A stretch of DNA of 64,000 nucleotides, taken from a virus. Below the pieces are notes generated by a model. It had not been told where the DNA came from and ran no database searches. It saw nothing but the letters and a program-made list of their open reading frames with translations. The stretch is taken from positions 1 through 64,000 of IMG/VR virus record IMGVR_UViG_3300029914_000015; one strand, written 5' to 3'. Within the stretch, counting starts at the first letter, position 1, and each line of letters begins with the position of its first letter. Shown here piece by piece: positions 32,001-37,919 of this stretch. The position numbers were made by a program, and so were the translations under genes.

Positions 32001-32126
32001 ACATTAATTAATGATTTATCATGGAATACTAAAACTCTAGAGCTTGTAAACTATAATGCTGGAAATGTTATTGTAGATTCTTCTCTAATAAACAATCAAA
32101 ATTTTTCCGTAAAACTAAATCAATAG
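20025..32126 (+). CDS. Giant virion structural protein (baseplate/tail, gp7-position)
   Basis: 4033 residues in one frame. It stands where gp7 follows gp6. Landmarks: residues about 1140-1210 GDSGPVETAWKRSSIYPF; about 2140-2400 FG-GAP-type propeller repeats (NFGKNLAISDDGNW, NFGASISCDATGE, QFGASVAIQNN); about 3145 FDTTPFDDDPYIELR with NLDWLFKTSFI; about 3425 a YHYH-type motif HSPLLGYAWDGVPIYGPYG; about 3770-3960 a LamG/lectin-like beta-sandwich. Composition is very Asn/Ser/Ile-rich. I recognise segments from very large structural proteins next to gp6 in T4-like marine phages. The mix of propeller and lectin modules suggests an external, receptor-contacting role, but that is inference. Confidence 0.75.
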   Translation: MATTSTFLPPYLNTIPNKRFLNGTLDLLTSAPQLARFDGFIGRQFNNGKLLEGSYLLESTAPRQNYQLEPAFVTYDSNNNITNISNFIDLLNTCANKESITSSWNRLLTSGVYSWKGFTDTDKIINYQNYCWMGKSLAANNDWYWTSNIAINDISTNVIGKTNYTTLNGIKLLNGMIVSFNDTSEPAIVEGIGEEIILIPLSNIIIPTFANDQNNPPDYITINRSAVDLNLWSRSNLWVHKDTLNAIISILSITNNSEFQFAVRPILEFIPMVLFGHGKVGLTPATYYDAYTPDAISIIQGTTNFTVDGFQLNDGDSVIFAADKNQTVRDAIYDVNFVDPSITTQLSRLYPVQAATTSNIIAFGSQTIDGYITSVGDRILAVNQSNIPNGIYIVTNEDWKLAPDFISINPNENEIGVLVLSGLSLKGTYFIWIPFTHNFTIATNIPVIQLTQREIPTNNNCVLITSGNTYVDNTVSWGGSYWKIDSQIKTAINQSPLFDVFDLNNISFSNISVYPESSFAGSKLFSYEIGVGPNDPILGMPLTYGPIGNLNDVIFNNNYFTDSFSFTTSENVPESIVSGRAHIIDGITKIENVYDTWQYINSNLELYQNLVAVGSNVINFTGKLLIKSTPNAFQTQVFVDGIQLSSDEFSVAESNGIVTVTISSSITATSLIFIKILCSTPIANAWYDVPPSFESNSLGENLQSFSMSDIRNHATTSNINSNNTSDIINLQLNEFQGTPGSILFNESLSILPTLLLTNNNFDIDQAIKVAGNAYIIFKQKLINVFSQISNIQNLNNKQAVDQALQQLALGYTNSQPWNTSDMCFWGGNVQNVTISSIKKVNFNLQQTYIWDQPNYLALQVYLNCSQLINNIDYYTAGNILTITHALNTGDNLSIYEIPNTTGSFIPATPTKLGLSAAYVPQIYVDNTYQIPRNVLQGHDGSITECFNDYRDNLLLDYEIRVYNNLKVNNQLLTDIIQTHVPQNGRFRNELAYDFSPYSPSEQLTISQRMFFEWAAQYNINYTNFYDANNMFTWNWSSSLDKFSDSQPLLGYWRGIYNWFYDSENPNTRPWEMLNISVKPAWWDSIYGPGPYTGGNLILWNDIANGIIRNPSGITTSSYGIRYYNTNSVLSVIPVDSYGILLNPNQSIIGTYNDSAAENSFVFGDSGPVETAWKRSSIYPFSKLRSKILQNPLFMLGTLWDTNNYLPTVELNQFRFQNGLLGSIKQVALNSVDNNGLAQINSILNYSIEYLRNEGKDPSLLRTAIDNTNVNLVYNLGGYADANNLTVLATPNNPNDVGAAELISNEDYSLFLNESSPVGVLTYSGIIITTAANGQGYQISGYDKGNPYFMIYPALSFVSGPTIGISPNLFTYPKQFDSNPSIVSYNTIFGTQQEVINFIAGYEQFLISNGLNFNTNPTQDKIDYAAAALQFVKWSLVNWNNSQNISLIINPAASIIEYDALTGTLHDLTDSTSSLLLDVNGNIIDGKYLDVFRDINTVTITHQGGGVFSCIRANIINYEHRFTINNISSFNDTIYDPITGNRQLRLKISGQKTANWTGSLDFPGFLICTNQVNLWNPNQDYLIGSIVQWKNSNYVATTNIIGSSTFQYSQFSLITTKFTNSILPNLSLKATDYSHAYDPNYRPYINDLVSLRNNTIGYIERDWLNSLNIDLSAQSNFYRGWIKEKGTLNSLNSYSRGSTPGLNTQVILNEEYAMKVGEYGSDSRTGYGEVSLPPTVNSQNPLVISFVSSPNSEDTTTTQIVPFNLYEKSINWTNDFIQNFGNLKATTSSFESAGPVIPSRLITQSYQNIPGFEKSDEDSLFFSNVQTLINSTSQNSIIKIAENNGSFWLETNQISAGPNQWDIITFSPAITNILSITQLNPQTLSFNLTSNINAIINSVIIIDHVDPSANISIQGSFIVSDYFLQNGYANLIVATSNNILNGNIITYNPAWNSTSIYTSKSLRSNSIAESNISLSDTTRYVDKDNITWAEYELIAPYTNQITYPDVAFQLPITSVAYDDINQLLWSGKPSAIGNNGLVELRQLTENISSTDILVSVIGGSVYDIETIRPDTALLGSAVVCANGFAVATATSSNATANINNIGQIYIIKNNTNGLYPEITQILSADAVPAIYLNGANFGKNLAISDDGNWLYVVIDNFDGTGHGGINAYQLKTNANASSYTLAEPPNNTLIKVTTPIFNADSYSITVTVSVPNEIPIILIPHMDYSVNPFDPTDIFLFGNPIPNIVGTTVSVEGLSQYYAWVDTLVTPLGSNTNFGASISCDATGEVITVGAPDYNNGAVIIYRRIIENLYNPTTGVYTQTFPSLNSLKFELSQILNAPNSYDSQFGASVAIQNNQLLVGSPNSTINNKLNKGVIYCYSLDTQVQTQKNVPVANLTFPILPFRINNWITTNTSLDISSLLTNINSLSNYSGVTATLINSNIILTINETLHTSGLTPALIFWNIDSPLFNNGPLFSEFTLTNTLYSNSINSTNFGQNIKWIASDLFGEIENIGFNQVNTPDSTDGTYYDGGNTNFNETTNQYSQNLKIYQVLKSNRSWIHSNSDLLQPIVVFTKTISGINYPSIIYAADITNLFVIDSNNPTKSVEVFNNENFAHGWTVATAQEFPIDSTSISRAWIYDSITNIKLSDLEIVDLNAGILPGAIASDLDFICDNDPANYNTQKWNPGTLYNMGDRVIYNNQLYAALFSGKSGSIFNSSLWELLSLQKTFEAFGPSLWGSHQKGMTWFKTNNLKTVNAQLGNISERAANWNTWFPNSNIEVYEWVTSSVPPNSYISNDTNGFIIDINCPYTFDNSTKIYGFWVYNKSIPGSLHTVSTNQLISSLSDIQNSGIPMITAIDNNVISIWNINQFISNNTAILHIDYVVANGNNQLHNEFALISNDGKKSWYKTPIYSKFIDSLSGMTDLNQLVPDITLPINQQTGILINPQQSIFVDRIQAANIYFTVINQNLSNLAVASSSVISLLSASDPIPTTGFLQQIPDRDVLNELNINDYPEHYKILLTTDDLLSPAGWSIVEAINGNWEFFKVQLYNLTNNWKYADWFSSNYVKSTPMFVLNNIGELPSIVYNINDIIQINTNGNNNKIIYKVLSNELNPDILELNPIFIQNGTIQFLSNIYDFGFDIDAFDTTPFDDDPYIELRMITQILNDYILTGSKDLTTAADDAFYAVLQYVIHENKNLDWLFKTSFITVNYINRNLNIQGSYEPDNQSIIEDFVNESTPFHTRIRAFYDTYTANDYGNIGTVDFDLPAQYDENYANIVLNYSDNVKPNGLLQLSQFGQNVGMAADFDSFYITSTGIPIISQSNDSISQDWIFGFKQHVYSDSINFNTVPNNIGPIASAIDGVPFYSANSGIMETLYQTGNLINSQTFTINTVWLDQQNNIDTGIGLPNELGICQYLSDPYLLYNKNVLTHSPLLGYAWDGVPIYGPYGYVENNGDGGIFINTSSYKLLTTPRLDKTGFSIVNGLQLANYNMPTGEYIEDYEYVPGFGSLDQNNGRYCTTPEYPLGTYAYFISVDSIFLKPVYPYVIGPTYYGIPYGLKYSYVNGISTPVYQNGKVALPQINIANSANFIRTPDGSVSSDSLTLQKPIYAPWNDNYINNSQLIRHLNTTIRFDRVNKEIEYLTANTSYPAKEVLFNSNSGIFMQSLVANANSANIIDANIWGVANSMAIATSTAMNRITAEYSPSSNMFANQARLLMDGIDYSGVIVKNENFVDSYSVPTGSLFDLDDSFAANTSLNISWRPGLITSSALSSEVYRFGNSSGAFNTKTKQYISANLMSDDISALSINSSNFTLEFFVNFSNLNAGNIMVMVDTRDYYYSPSGLVIYKNNGNLCLGSNTSMPLLSYNLPPLPQNEWQFITAQGYTTNINGNLSSNLYMYLNGQLINSIMQYYNFSDSNLTLGADVIGGNVCCGYMDEIRLTKNINRYDYNAININVPSSPFPRENDPYLNIIDTPLLFGFESFNNEGPASITFNSINSQTLINDLSWNTKTLELVNYNAGNVIVDSSLINNQNFSVKLNQ

Positions 32127-32134
32127 GAATAAAC

Positions 32135-33586
32135 ATGAGCACACCAGGATATATTCGGGCTGCTGGGGACCAAAATTATAATTTTGGAAATAATGATTTC
32201 ACTGTGGAATTTTTTGCAAGTACTATAAGCAATAACTATCCTCAGACATTATTTGAAATTTCAAATAATGAATCTTTTGCAGCCAATAATTATAATCAAA
32301 CTCGTTTTATAACAGCTATAGAAAATGGCAATATCAATTCTTATGCTTTACAAACTAATAACAATTCTTTATTATTTTCCATAAATGGTAATGAATTTTC
32401 TCCAAATGTTACTCACTTTATAAGTGCAGAAAGAAAGAACAATAAATTTTATCTGTTTTTGGATGGAGTTTCTCAAAGTCAACCCGTTAATGCTGCTATT
32501 CCAATTCCTGCACAATATATTATAAATAACTCGAATAGTATGCAATTACCAAGAATAAACAGCTCAGCATTGATTACAATAGGTGCTGATAAAAATGGGG
32601 CAAATACTTTCATTGGAAGTTTTGGAGATTTTAGAGTAACCAATGGAATTGCGCGTCATGTAAGAGAATCACAAGTACAAAACAAAATCACCAGTGAATT
32701 TACTGATATTGTCTTAGGAACTAGAGCAGAAGATATCAATATTGCTGGAGGAAATTTTATAGATAGTATATCAAGTCATTATCCAGAAGAATTGGTGCCA
32801 GGGCAAATGTTTGATGCTTTAAACATATCTGTGTATCAAAATTCAAATTGCGCAAATTTAAGTTCCAATATAGCTAATATTCAAGCAATAACAACAAATA
32901 CACCAAATCCATCATTTAATGCAAATTCAGTATTGCTTGGTTTTAGAATATTTAAAGATACAATAGAGATTGGACCAATTGGAGAATATAATTTTAACAC
33001 TGAAAATTCTCTAGGAATCTTTCCAGTTCCATGGTCGTCGATATCTTCTGATTCTGGAACTGTATCAATAAATGGAAATATTATTGATTCTTCTCTATGG
33101 AATATACAAGCCAATAAATTATATTTATATGTTACTGCTCCATTAAATAGCAATATACAAATTATTGCAACTGGACCAACTTCGTATTATAGTATTGGTG
33201 CCAATGCCATAACCACGTTATCTAAAAATTTATATTCAACTGATTCTCTAATTTCAGCGAGTAATGTGGCTGGATTTATAACTCCAAACCCTTTAACAAA
33301 CACCCGCGGAAAATTGTTTATTAATGGAGAATGTATAACTTATCTATATATTGATAGAATTGGAAATACTTTATCAGGATTAAGAAGAGGAGTTAATGGA
33401 ACAGGAGTTCCAAATATATACATAGCCAATGCTAATATTCAAGTTATAAGTGCATCATATGATCGGGAACTTCCTGGCAATCCAGGAGAATTTATTTGGT
33501 ATAATAATTCAAATTCAAATTTGGCTGCTACCAATTCTAATATTTCAAATTTTTTAATTAATCAAGGGACTATTCCTCCAGTATAA
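32135..33586 (+). CDS. Virion protein with LamG/concanavalin-like domain
   Basis: 483 residues, starting nine bases after the giant gene with an AGGA site. Residues 1-180 form a second LamG-like unit: NDFTVEFFASTI, FYLFLDGVSQ and FIGSFGDFRVTNGIARH, closely resembling the lectin-like end of the preceding 4033-residue protein (FTLEFFVNF, YMDEIRLTKNINRY). The rest is beta-rich, ending in LSGLRRGVNGTG, common in phage structural proteins. The likeness suggests that the two genes share a duplicated module, perhaps split from one ancestor. Probable role: tail or baseplate surface protein binding glycans; inference only. Confidence 0.65.
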   Translation: MSTPGYIRAAGDQNYNFGNNDFTVEFFASTISNNYPQTLFEISNNESFAANNYNQTRFITAIENGNINSYALQTNNNSLLFSINGNEFSPNVTHFISAERKNNKFYLFLDGVSQSQPVNAAIPIPAQYIINNSNSMQLPRINSSALITIGADKNGANTFIGSFGDFRVTNGIARHVRESQVQNKITSEFTDIVLGTRAEDINIAGGNFIDSISSHYPEELVPGQMFDALNISVYQNSNCANLSSNIANIQAITTNTPNPSFNANSVLLGFRIFKDTIEIGPIGEYNFNTENSLGIFPVPWSSISSDSGTVSINGNIIDSSLWNIQANKLYLYVTAPLNSNIQIIATGPTSYYSIGANAITTLSKNLYSTDSLISASNVAGFITPNPLTNTRGKLFINGECITYLYIDRIGNTLSGLRRGVNGTGVPNIYIANANIQVISASYDRELPGNPGEFIWYNNSNSNLAATNSNISNFLINQGTIPPV

Positions 33587-33589
33587 ATA
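33582..33589 (+). promoter_or_regulatory. Late promoter TATAAATA, leaderless
   Basis: A perfect octamer, which overlaps the stop codon of the lectin-like gene, is followed by five bases (CATAT) and ATG at 33595. Confidence 0.7.
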
Positions 33590-33594
33590 CATAT

Positions 33595-33729
33595 ATGAAT
33601 ATGAAACCTGATGAATTTCCAGCAATATCTGTTACTGAACATTTAAAAATTAAAGTAACTGAAAAAAATAGTAACTCATCAATTATAACTGAAAAAGTTT
33701 GCCTTAACAAGAGAGTGAAAAATGAATAA
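33595..33729 (+). CDS. 44-residue protein, partial duplicate of the next gene's N-terminus
   Basis: A small frame (MNMKPDEF to KRVKNE) starting exactly five bases after a late promoter and overlapping the next ATG by eight bases. Its HLKIKVTEKNSNSSIITEK segment resembles HVKITDAITNEILVEKTNAI at the start of the following protein, so it looks like a duplicated and shortened N-terminal module. It may also serve to carry ribosomes into the next gene. Function unknown. Confidence 0.5.
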   Translation: MNMKPDEFPAISVTEHLKIKVTEKNSNSSIITEKVCLNKRVKNE

Positions 33730-34327
33730 ACAAATACCAATGAGTTTTGGTCATGTTAAAATTACAGATGCAATAACTAATGAAATTTTAGTTGAAAAAA
33801 CCAACGCTATAAATTTTGAAAATTTATCTGTTGCTATTGCTCAAAGTTTATTATCAGGACCATTAAATGCAACTTCTGGTCCTGGATTTATTTATACTAT
33901 GGCTTTTGGAAACGGAGGAACAACAGTTAGTAATACAGGAATTATAATATATAATTCACCAAATACTATCGGAAGTTCAGCAACGTTATATAATGAAACT
34001 TATAGCAAAGTTATCAATAATTATTTTTCATCTAATTTGGATCCTATCAATAATAACATTGTTTATAATCACATTCCTGGAAAAGCATATACTGATATTG
34101 TAGTTTCTTGTCAATTAGATTATAATGAACCATCTGGGCAAACTGCGTTTGATAATGCAAGTAGTTTAAATAGTAGTCAATTTTCTTTTGATGAAATAGG
34201 ACTTGTTAGCTTTAACGGGCAACTGTTGACTCATTGCATTTATTCTCCTGTGTTAAAAAGCGCCAATAGATTATACAATATTACTTACACACTAAGAATT
34301 TCAACATTATCTTCATTAATCGCGTAA
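33722..34327 (+). CDS. Virion structural protein, probable tail or fibre-associated
   Basis: 201 residues, beta-rich, with GHVKITDAITNEILVEKTNA, a Gly/Thr-rich middle (FGNGGTTVSNTGII) and DEIGLVSFNGQLLTHCIY near the end. I recognise the general type from structural proteins beside fibre genes of T4-like marine phages but not a named family. GAGAG lies just before the ATG. It overlaps the upstream 44-residue frame and is followed by the fibre gene 10 bases later with an AAGGA site. Confidence 0.55.
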   Translation: MNKQIPMSFGHVKITDAITNEILVEKTNAINFENLSVAIAQSLLSGPLNATSGPGFIYTMAFGNGGTTVSNTGIIIYNSPNTIGSSATLYNETYSKVINNYFSSNLDPINNNIVYNHIPGKAYTDIVVSCQLDYNEPSGQTAFDNASSLNSSQFSFDEIGLVSFNGQLLTHCIYSPVLKSANRLYNITYTLRISTLSSLIA

Positions 34328-34337
34328 GGATTTAAAT

Positions 34338-35936
34338 ATGGCATATGAAATTTTAAAAACTAATGGAACAGTATTAACATCAATCCCAGATGGTCAATTG
34401 GTATCTTCTTATGGCGGATTAACTCTAATGGGCCACAAATATCCTGCCATCGGTACTATATTAAATACTGACTTGGTTCATATTGTAGAAAATTTTGCAA
34501 GCACTACTCCTCCAACAAATCCATTAATTGGTCAATTATGGTATGATAGTGTTTCAAATACTATTAATTTTTGGAATGGTAACGAATTTAATTCCATTAG
34601 TGTGATTACCAGCGCAGAAACCGCTCCACTAAGTCCAATAGGAGGAGATGAATGGTTTAACACTATAACTAATCAACTTTATATTTGGTCTGGAAATCAA
34701 TGGATTCTTGTCGGCCCACCAGGAGCATCTGGTGGTGGGACTGAAGGTTTGGTAGTTCAATCCATTAATGTAAATGGTAATCAAATTTATTATATTGAAT
34801 TATATGCAAATAATCAATTATTAGGTATTATATCAACTGAAGAAATATTACAACCAGGAATTGATGGTTTTGGGAATATTAGACCTGGTTTAAATTTTGT
34901 AATTTCACCAACTTTAGGATTGGCTTCTGGTGGTATTTTTAACATAAATGAACTAACTATTGGAGATTCTGATCAAATTGATATAACTTTAGATTCTAAA
35001 GATAATTTGGTTCTTGCTTTAAATGAAAATAATAATGGTGGCAATATTCTGATTGCTGCTACAAATGGAAACACTCCTTCAGAAATTTCTTCATTAATTG
35101 GAACTGTTTATGTTAATAATTTAGTAGCAATTGGAAGTTTATCAGGGAATGTGCCTGGGGCAGACGGCCATATATTATTCAATAACCATGGTATAACTGA
35201 TGCTTTATTAAATTTATATGCTTCAACTGATCGATCCAGTATAAATATTCCAACTATATTAAATGTAAATAATATTAATGCCAATAGCGAAATAATTAAT
35301 GGTCCATTATCTGTTTCTGGTAGTTCAACAACAAATACATTGACTGTTAATCTAACTGCAAATATTTCTACTTTAGATGTTACTGGAACTACCACAACAT
35401 CAACATTAGATGTTACTGGAACCACCACAACATCAACATTAGATGTTACTGGAAATGCTACAATTGTGGGACCAGCATCTTTTCAACATCCTGTTACATT
35501 TAATTATTCATCTGCAAATGCTTTCATTCTTCCGCCATCTGCTGGTATAATTGGGCAAGCAGTTACTTCAAATGGAAACGGAACTACTTCTTGGAGTAAT
35601 ATAGCTGGAGCAAAGTCTTTATCTCCATCATCAACTTCATTTACTGGAACTAATACCACTGGATCAGTGGCAGGTTACCAAATATTACCTGGTGGATTAA
35701 TTTTGCAATGGGGGACTGTTACTGGAAGTGGCGGATTCAGCACGCCAAACGGAAGTTTTAATTATTTAATTGCTTTTCCTAATACAGTACTATCAGTAAT
35801 TGGATCTATTTTATCAGCAAGTCAAGATGGATTTGTGATGTTTTCTTCTTATTCTTCTTCTGCGGCCAATTTTAAACTTCATTTTGACGCTGATATATCA
35901 GGATGGACTTTCAATTGGTTTGCAGTAGGATTCTAA
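34338..35936 (+). CDS. Tail fibre protein
   Basis: 532 residues. The N-terminus (GLTLMGHKYPAIGTILNTDLVH, broken by length; IGQLWYDSVSNTINFWNG; DEWFNTITNQLYIWSGNQW) is the wedge- or baseplate-binding pattern found in T4-like marine phage fibres. A GPPGASGGG linker follows, then a repetitive shaft with LDVTGTTTTST units, and a C-terminal gp53-like fibre tip (GGLILQWGTVTGSGGFSTP, SGWTFNWFAVGF). The tip should contact the host receptor. The gene ends one base before the next ATG. The DNA repeats in the shaft could change fibre length by slippage. Confidence 0.8.
   Translation: MAYEILKTNGTVLTSIPDGQLVSSYGGLTLMGHKYPAIGTILNTDLVHIVENFASTTPPTNPLIGQLWYDSVSNTINFWNGNEFNSISVITSAETAPLSPIGGDEWFNTITNQLYIWSGNQWILVGPPGASGGGTEGLVVQSINVNGNQIYYIELYANNQLLGIISTEEILQPGIDGFGNIRPGLNFVISPTLGLASGGIFNINELTIGDSDQIDITLDSKDNLVLALNENNNGGNILIAATNGNTPSEISSLIGTVYVNNLVAIGSLSGNVPGADGHILFNNHGITDALLNLYASTDRSSINIPTILNVNNINANSEIINGPLSVSGSSTTNTLTVNLTANISTLDVTGTTTTSTLDVTGTTTTSTLDVTGNATIVGPASFQHPVTFNYSSANAFILPPSAGIIGQAVTSNGNGTTSWSNIAGAKSLSPSSTSFTGTNTTGSVAGYQILPGGLILQWGTVTGSGGFSTPNGSFNYLIAFPNTVLSVIGSILSASQDGFVMFSSYSSSAANFKLHFDADISGWTFNWFAVGF
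35370..35453 (+). repeat. 33-bp tandem repeats in the fibre shaft
   Basis: About two and a half copies of an 11-codon unit encoding LDVTGTTTTST, nearly identical at DNA level. Being a multiple of three, copy-number change would keep the frame. Confidence 0.85.
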
Positions 35937-35937
35937 A

Positions 35938-36531
35938 ATGAAAATATTTGAAGTAATTGATCCTTTAAATTTCAACTCGATAAAAGAATTTATAGAAATC
36001 AATTGCTCAGATATACTTAAATTTTATAAAGAAACTGGAAATATGCTATATCGAGGCATAAAAAACAATAAACCATATTTAATTAACAATCCTGTTAAAT
36101 ATAGAACACCAGTAGATACTCCTGTGAACATTCAATATATAGTAGATGTGAAACTTGAGGCAGCAGGATTTACAGCATTAAGATCAAACAGCATTTTTTG
36201 TTTTGGAAATTCTTATAATCCCAAATTTTATGGTAGAGTATATATGGTTTTTCCTTTCAATGGTTTTTCATATACTTGGTCTTTAAAAATTAAAGATTTA
36301 TATGACGACTATGCTAGTGTATCTATGTTTTCAGGTAAAGCAATTAAAGATATGGAAAATATGTCTCCAAAAGAAGTCGTTGATATTTTTGATTTTGTTT
36401 CAACAAATTTAAAAACTGCTTGTAATACTCCCAATGAAATACTAATTCATGGAAAATGTTTATTAGTAAACGCTGAATTATATGAAAATAAAATAAATAA
36501 ATTTATCTCTTTTTATTATTATCCCAATTAA
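35938..36531 (+). CDS. ADP-ribosyltransferase-like accessory protein, paralog 1
   Basis: 197 residues, tag-like start MKIFEV. Family signature in order: LYRG with R39, FTALRSNSIFCFG around residues 78-90, YGRVYMVFPFNGFSYTW around 98-114, and NEILIHG with E167. These fit the R-S-E layout of ADP-ribosyltransferases (Arg on strand 1, Ser motif on strand 2, Glu near the end), but the match is by eye. Five related genes lie at 52197, 53312, 53908, 54704 and 60505 (minus). This copy is separated from them, directly after the fibre gene. If packaged, it would act in the host at injection, as T4 Alt does. Confidence 0.5.
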   Translation: MKIFEVIDPLNFNSIKEFIEINCSDILKFYKETGNMLYRGIKNNKPYLINNPVKYRTPVDTPVNIQYIVDVKLEAAGFTALRSNSIFCFGNSYNPKFYGRVYMVFPFNGFSYTWSLKIKDLYDDYASVSMFSGKAIKDMENMSPKEVVDIFDFVSTNLKTACNTPNEILIHGKCLLVNAELYENKINKFISFYYYPN

Positions 36532-36536
36532 TTATC

Positions 36537-36565
36537 TTGACATCTTTATAAAAATAAACTATAAT
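36537..36565 (+). promoter_or_regulatory. Consensus sigma70-type promoter, leaderless
   Basis: TTGACA (36537-36542), 17 bases, TATAAT (36560-36565), then six bases and ATG at 36572. Both hexamers are perfect. No ribosome site lies between -10 and ATG. Confidence 0.85.
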
Positions 36566-36571
36566 TAAAGC

Positions 36572-37879
36572 ATGATTAAATTTGTATCAGCGTTGTGTGG
36601 ATCAGGAAAGACAGAATTTGCATTAAATCTGTCAAAAGAACTCATTAAAAAGAAAATGAGAGTTCTTTTCGTTTGTCCATCCCTCGAATTACAAAATGAA
36701 ATATCTAAAAGATTAAATAATACACCACATCGTATTATAAATTATAAAAATACGATTGCTGGCCAAGGAGTAGTAGGATCAATTGAAAAATATCTGCGAC
36801 GACCAGCAAAATATGAAATTTTAATTATTACTCATGCTTCATTTAAATCCATTTCTCATTTTCCAAATAAAAAAAATTGGACTGTATTTATAGACGAAGA
36901 GACAGAAATTTTTGATTTTATGTCTTTTAATTCTTGCGATGCAGCAAATTATGGGTATGGCAATGATCTAATTGAAGATATGTTAAAAATAAGCACATTC
37001 TCTTTAAATGAAGGCGGATTTACGTCAATACAACCCAAATCATTATCCAAATCAGATAAAGGTTATTTAAAATCAATTTCATATGGCGGGAAAGATAGTA
37101 CATATGTATATCCTCCATTTCAAAAATTTATTCAGCATTTATTAAATCCAAATATGGCACTATATGGCGATACTACAACAATGGTTGCTTTTCGTTTTGG
37201 AGACACAAATGCAGAAATGTGGGCTGAATTAGATACTAATATTTTTGAGGATTTCGCTGATTTATATTTAATGGGAGCAGAGATTCAAAGAAGCAAATTG
37301 GCTGCATATTTAAATTTAAAAGGAATTAAAACTGAAAATTTATTAATATCAAAAAGGTTTGAAACTCACGATCAACCTATTATAATTAAATGGATGACAA
37401 CACATTCTCCATGGAGCAAAAATTATTATAATGAACCAAATAAAATTGAATCCACAGTTACTAATTTTGAATTATATGACATGTTGGTTGGTTTAACCAT
37501 TGGAGAAGAAGAAATACTAGTGCAAAATAATATTGGAAATCCATTTAAGCATATAAAAAATATGATTCAAATGAATTTTGAGATTAAGGGATTAAATAAA
37601 TATAATAATTATGCTCACTATGCTGAGTCAGGTGCTTACAATGTCCCGCCAGCTTGCAATAAAAAAATGACAGATTTGGGTTTTGATATGGAAGAATTGC
37701 AGTTGCATCATGCATTATCTCACGCATATCAAGGATTTCTTAGGTCGAGTATTAGGAATAATATATTTTTAAATAATATTATGTTTCTTCCAACTGAGCA
37801 AATGGCAATGAATATGAGAAATATATATTTTCCCAATGCTGCTGTCTCACAAATAGAGGGAGCAAAATATTTTTTTTAA
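36572..37879 (+). CDS. DEAD-like helicase/ATPase
   Basis: 435 residues. Walker A is CGSGKTEFAL (K13), motif Ia-like is VLFVCPSLELQNEI, and Walker B is TVFIDEETEIF, together an SF2-type helicase N-terminal domain. TGAG-type motif III and a clear C-terminal motif VI were not identified, though ALSHAYQGFLRSSIRNN near the end could be a divergent version. The likely role is nucleic-acid unwinding early in infection. It is expressed from its own perfect host-type promoter, unlike its late neighbours, and its message should be leaderless. The exact substrate is unknown. Confidence 0.7.
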   Translation: MIKFVSALCGSGKTEFALNLSKELIKKKMRVLFVCPSLELQNEISKRLNNTPHRIINYKNTIAGQGVVGSIEKYLRRPAKYEILIITHASFKSISHFPNKKNWTVFIDEETEIFDFMSFNSCDAANYGYGNDLIEDMLKISTFSLNEGGFTSIQPKSLSKSDKGYLKSISYGGKDSTYVYPPFQKFIQHLLNPNMALYGDTTTMVAFRFGDTNAEMWAELDTNIFEDFADLYLMGAEIQRSKLAAYLNLKGIKTENLLISKRFETHDQPIIIKWMTTHSPWSKNYYNEPNKIESTVTNFELYDMLVGLTIGEEEILVQNNIGNPFKHIKNMIQMNFEIKGLNKYNNYAHYAESGAYNVPPACNKKMTDLGFDMEELQLHHALSHAYQGFLRSSIRNNIFLNNIMFLPTEQMAMNMRNIYFPNAAVSQIEGAKYFF

Positions 37880-37906
37880 TGTATAGCAATTTTGATGTTT
37901 AGGTAG

Positions 37907-37914
37907 TATAAATA
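37907..37914 (+). promoter_or_regulatory. Late promoter TATAAATA with no gene behind it
   Basis: A perfect octamer, predicted start near 37920, opening a stretch of about 1 kb without a convincing protein gene. It therefore probably drives a non-coding RNA. Confidence 0.65.
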
Positions 37915-37919
37915 GAATT

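Noticed and set aside
20025-32126. Several 60-70 codon frames inside the giant gene on both strands
   Set aside because: Shadows of the coding frame in AT-rich DNA, without ribosome sites or promoters.
35370-35453. Recombination or attachment site in the fibre repeats
   Set aside because: The repeats encode a regular shaft motif in frame and no recombinase gene lies nearby.
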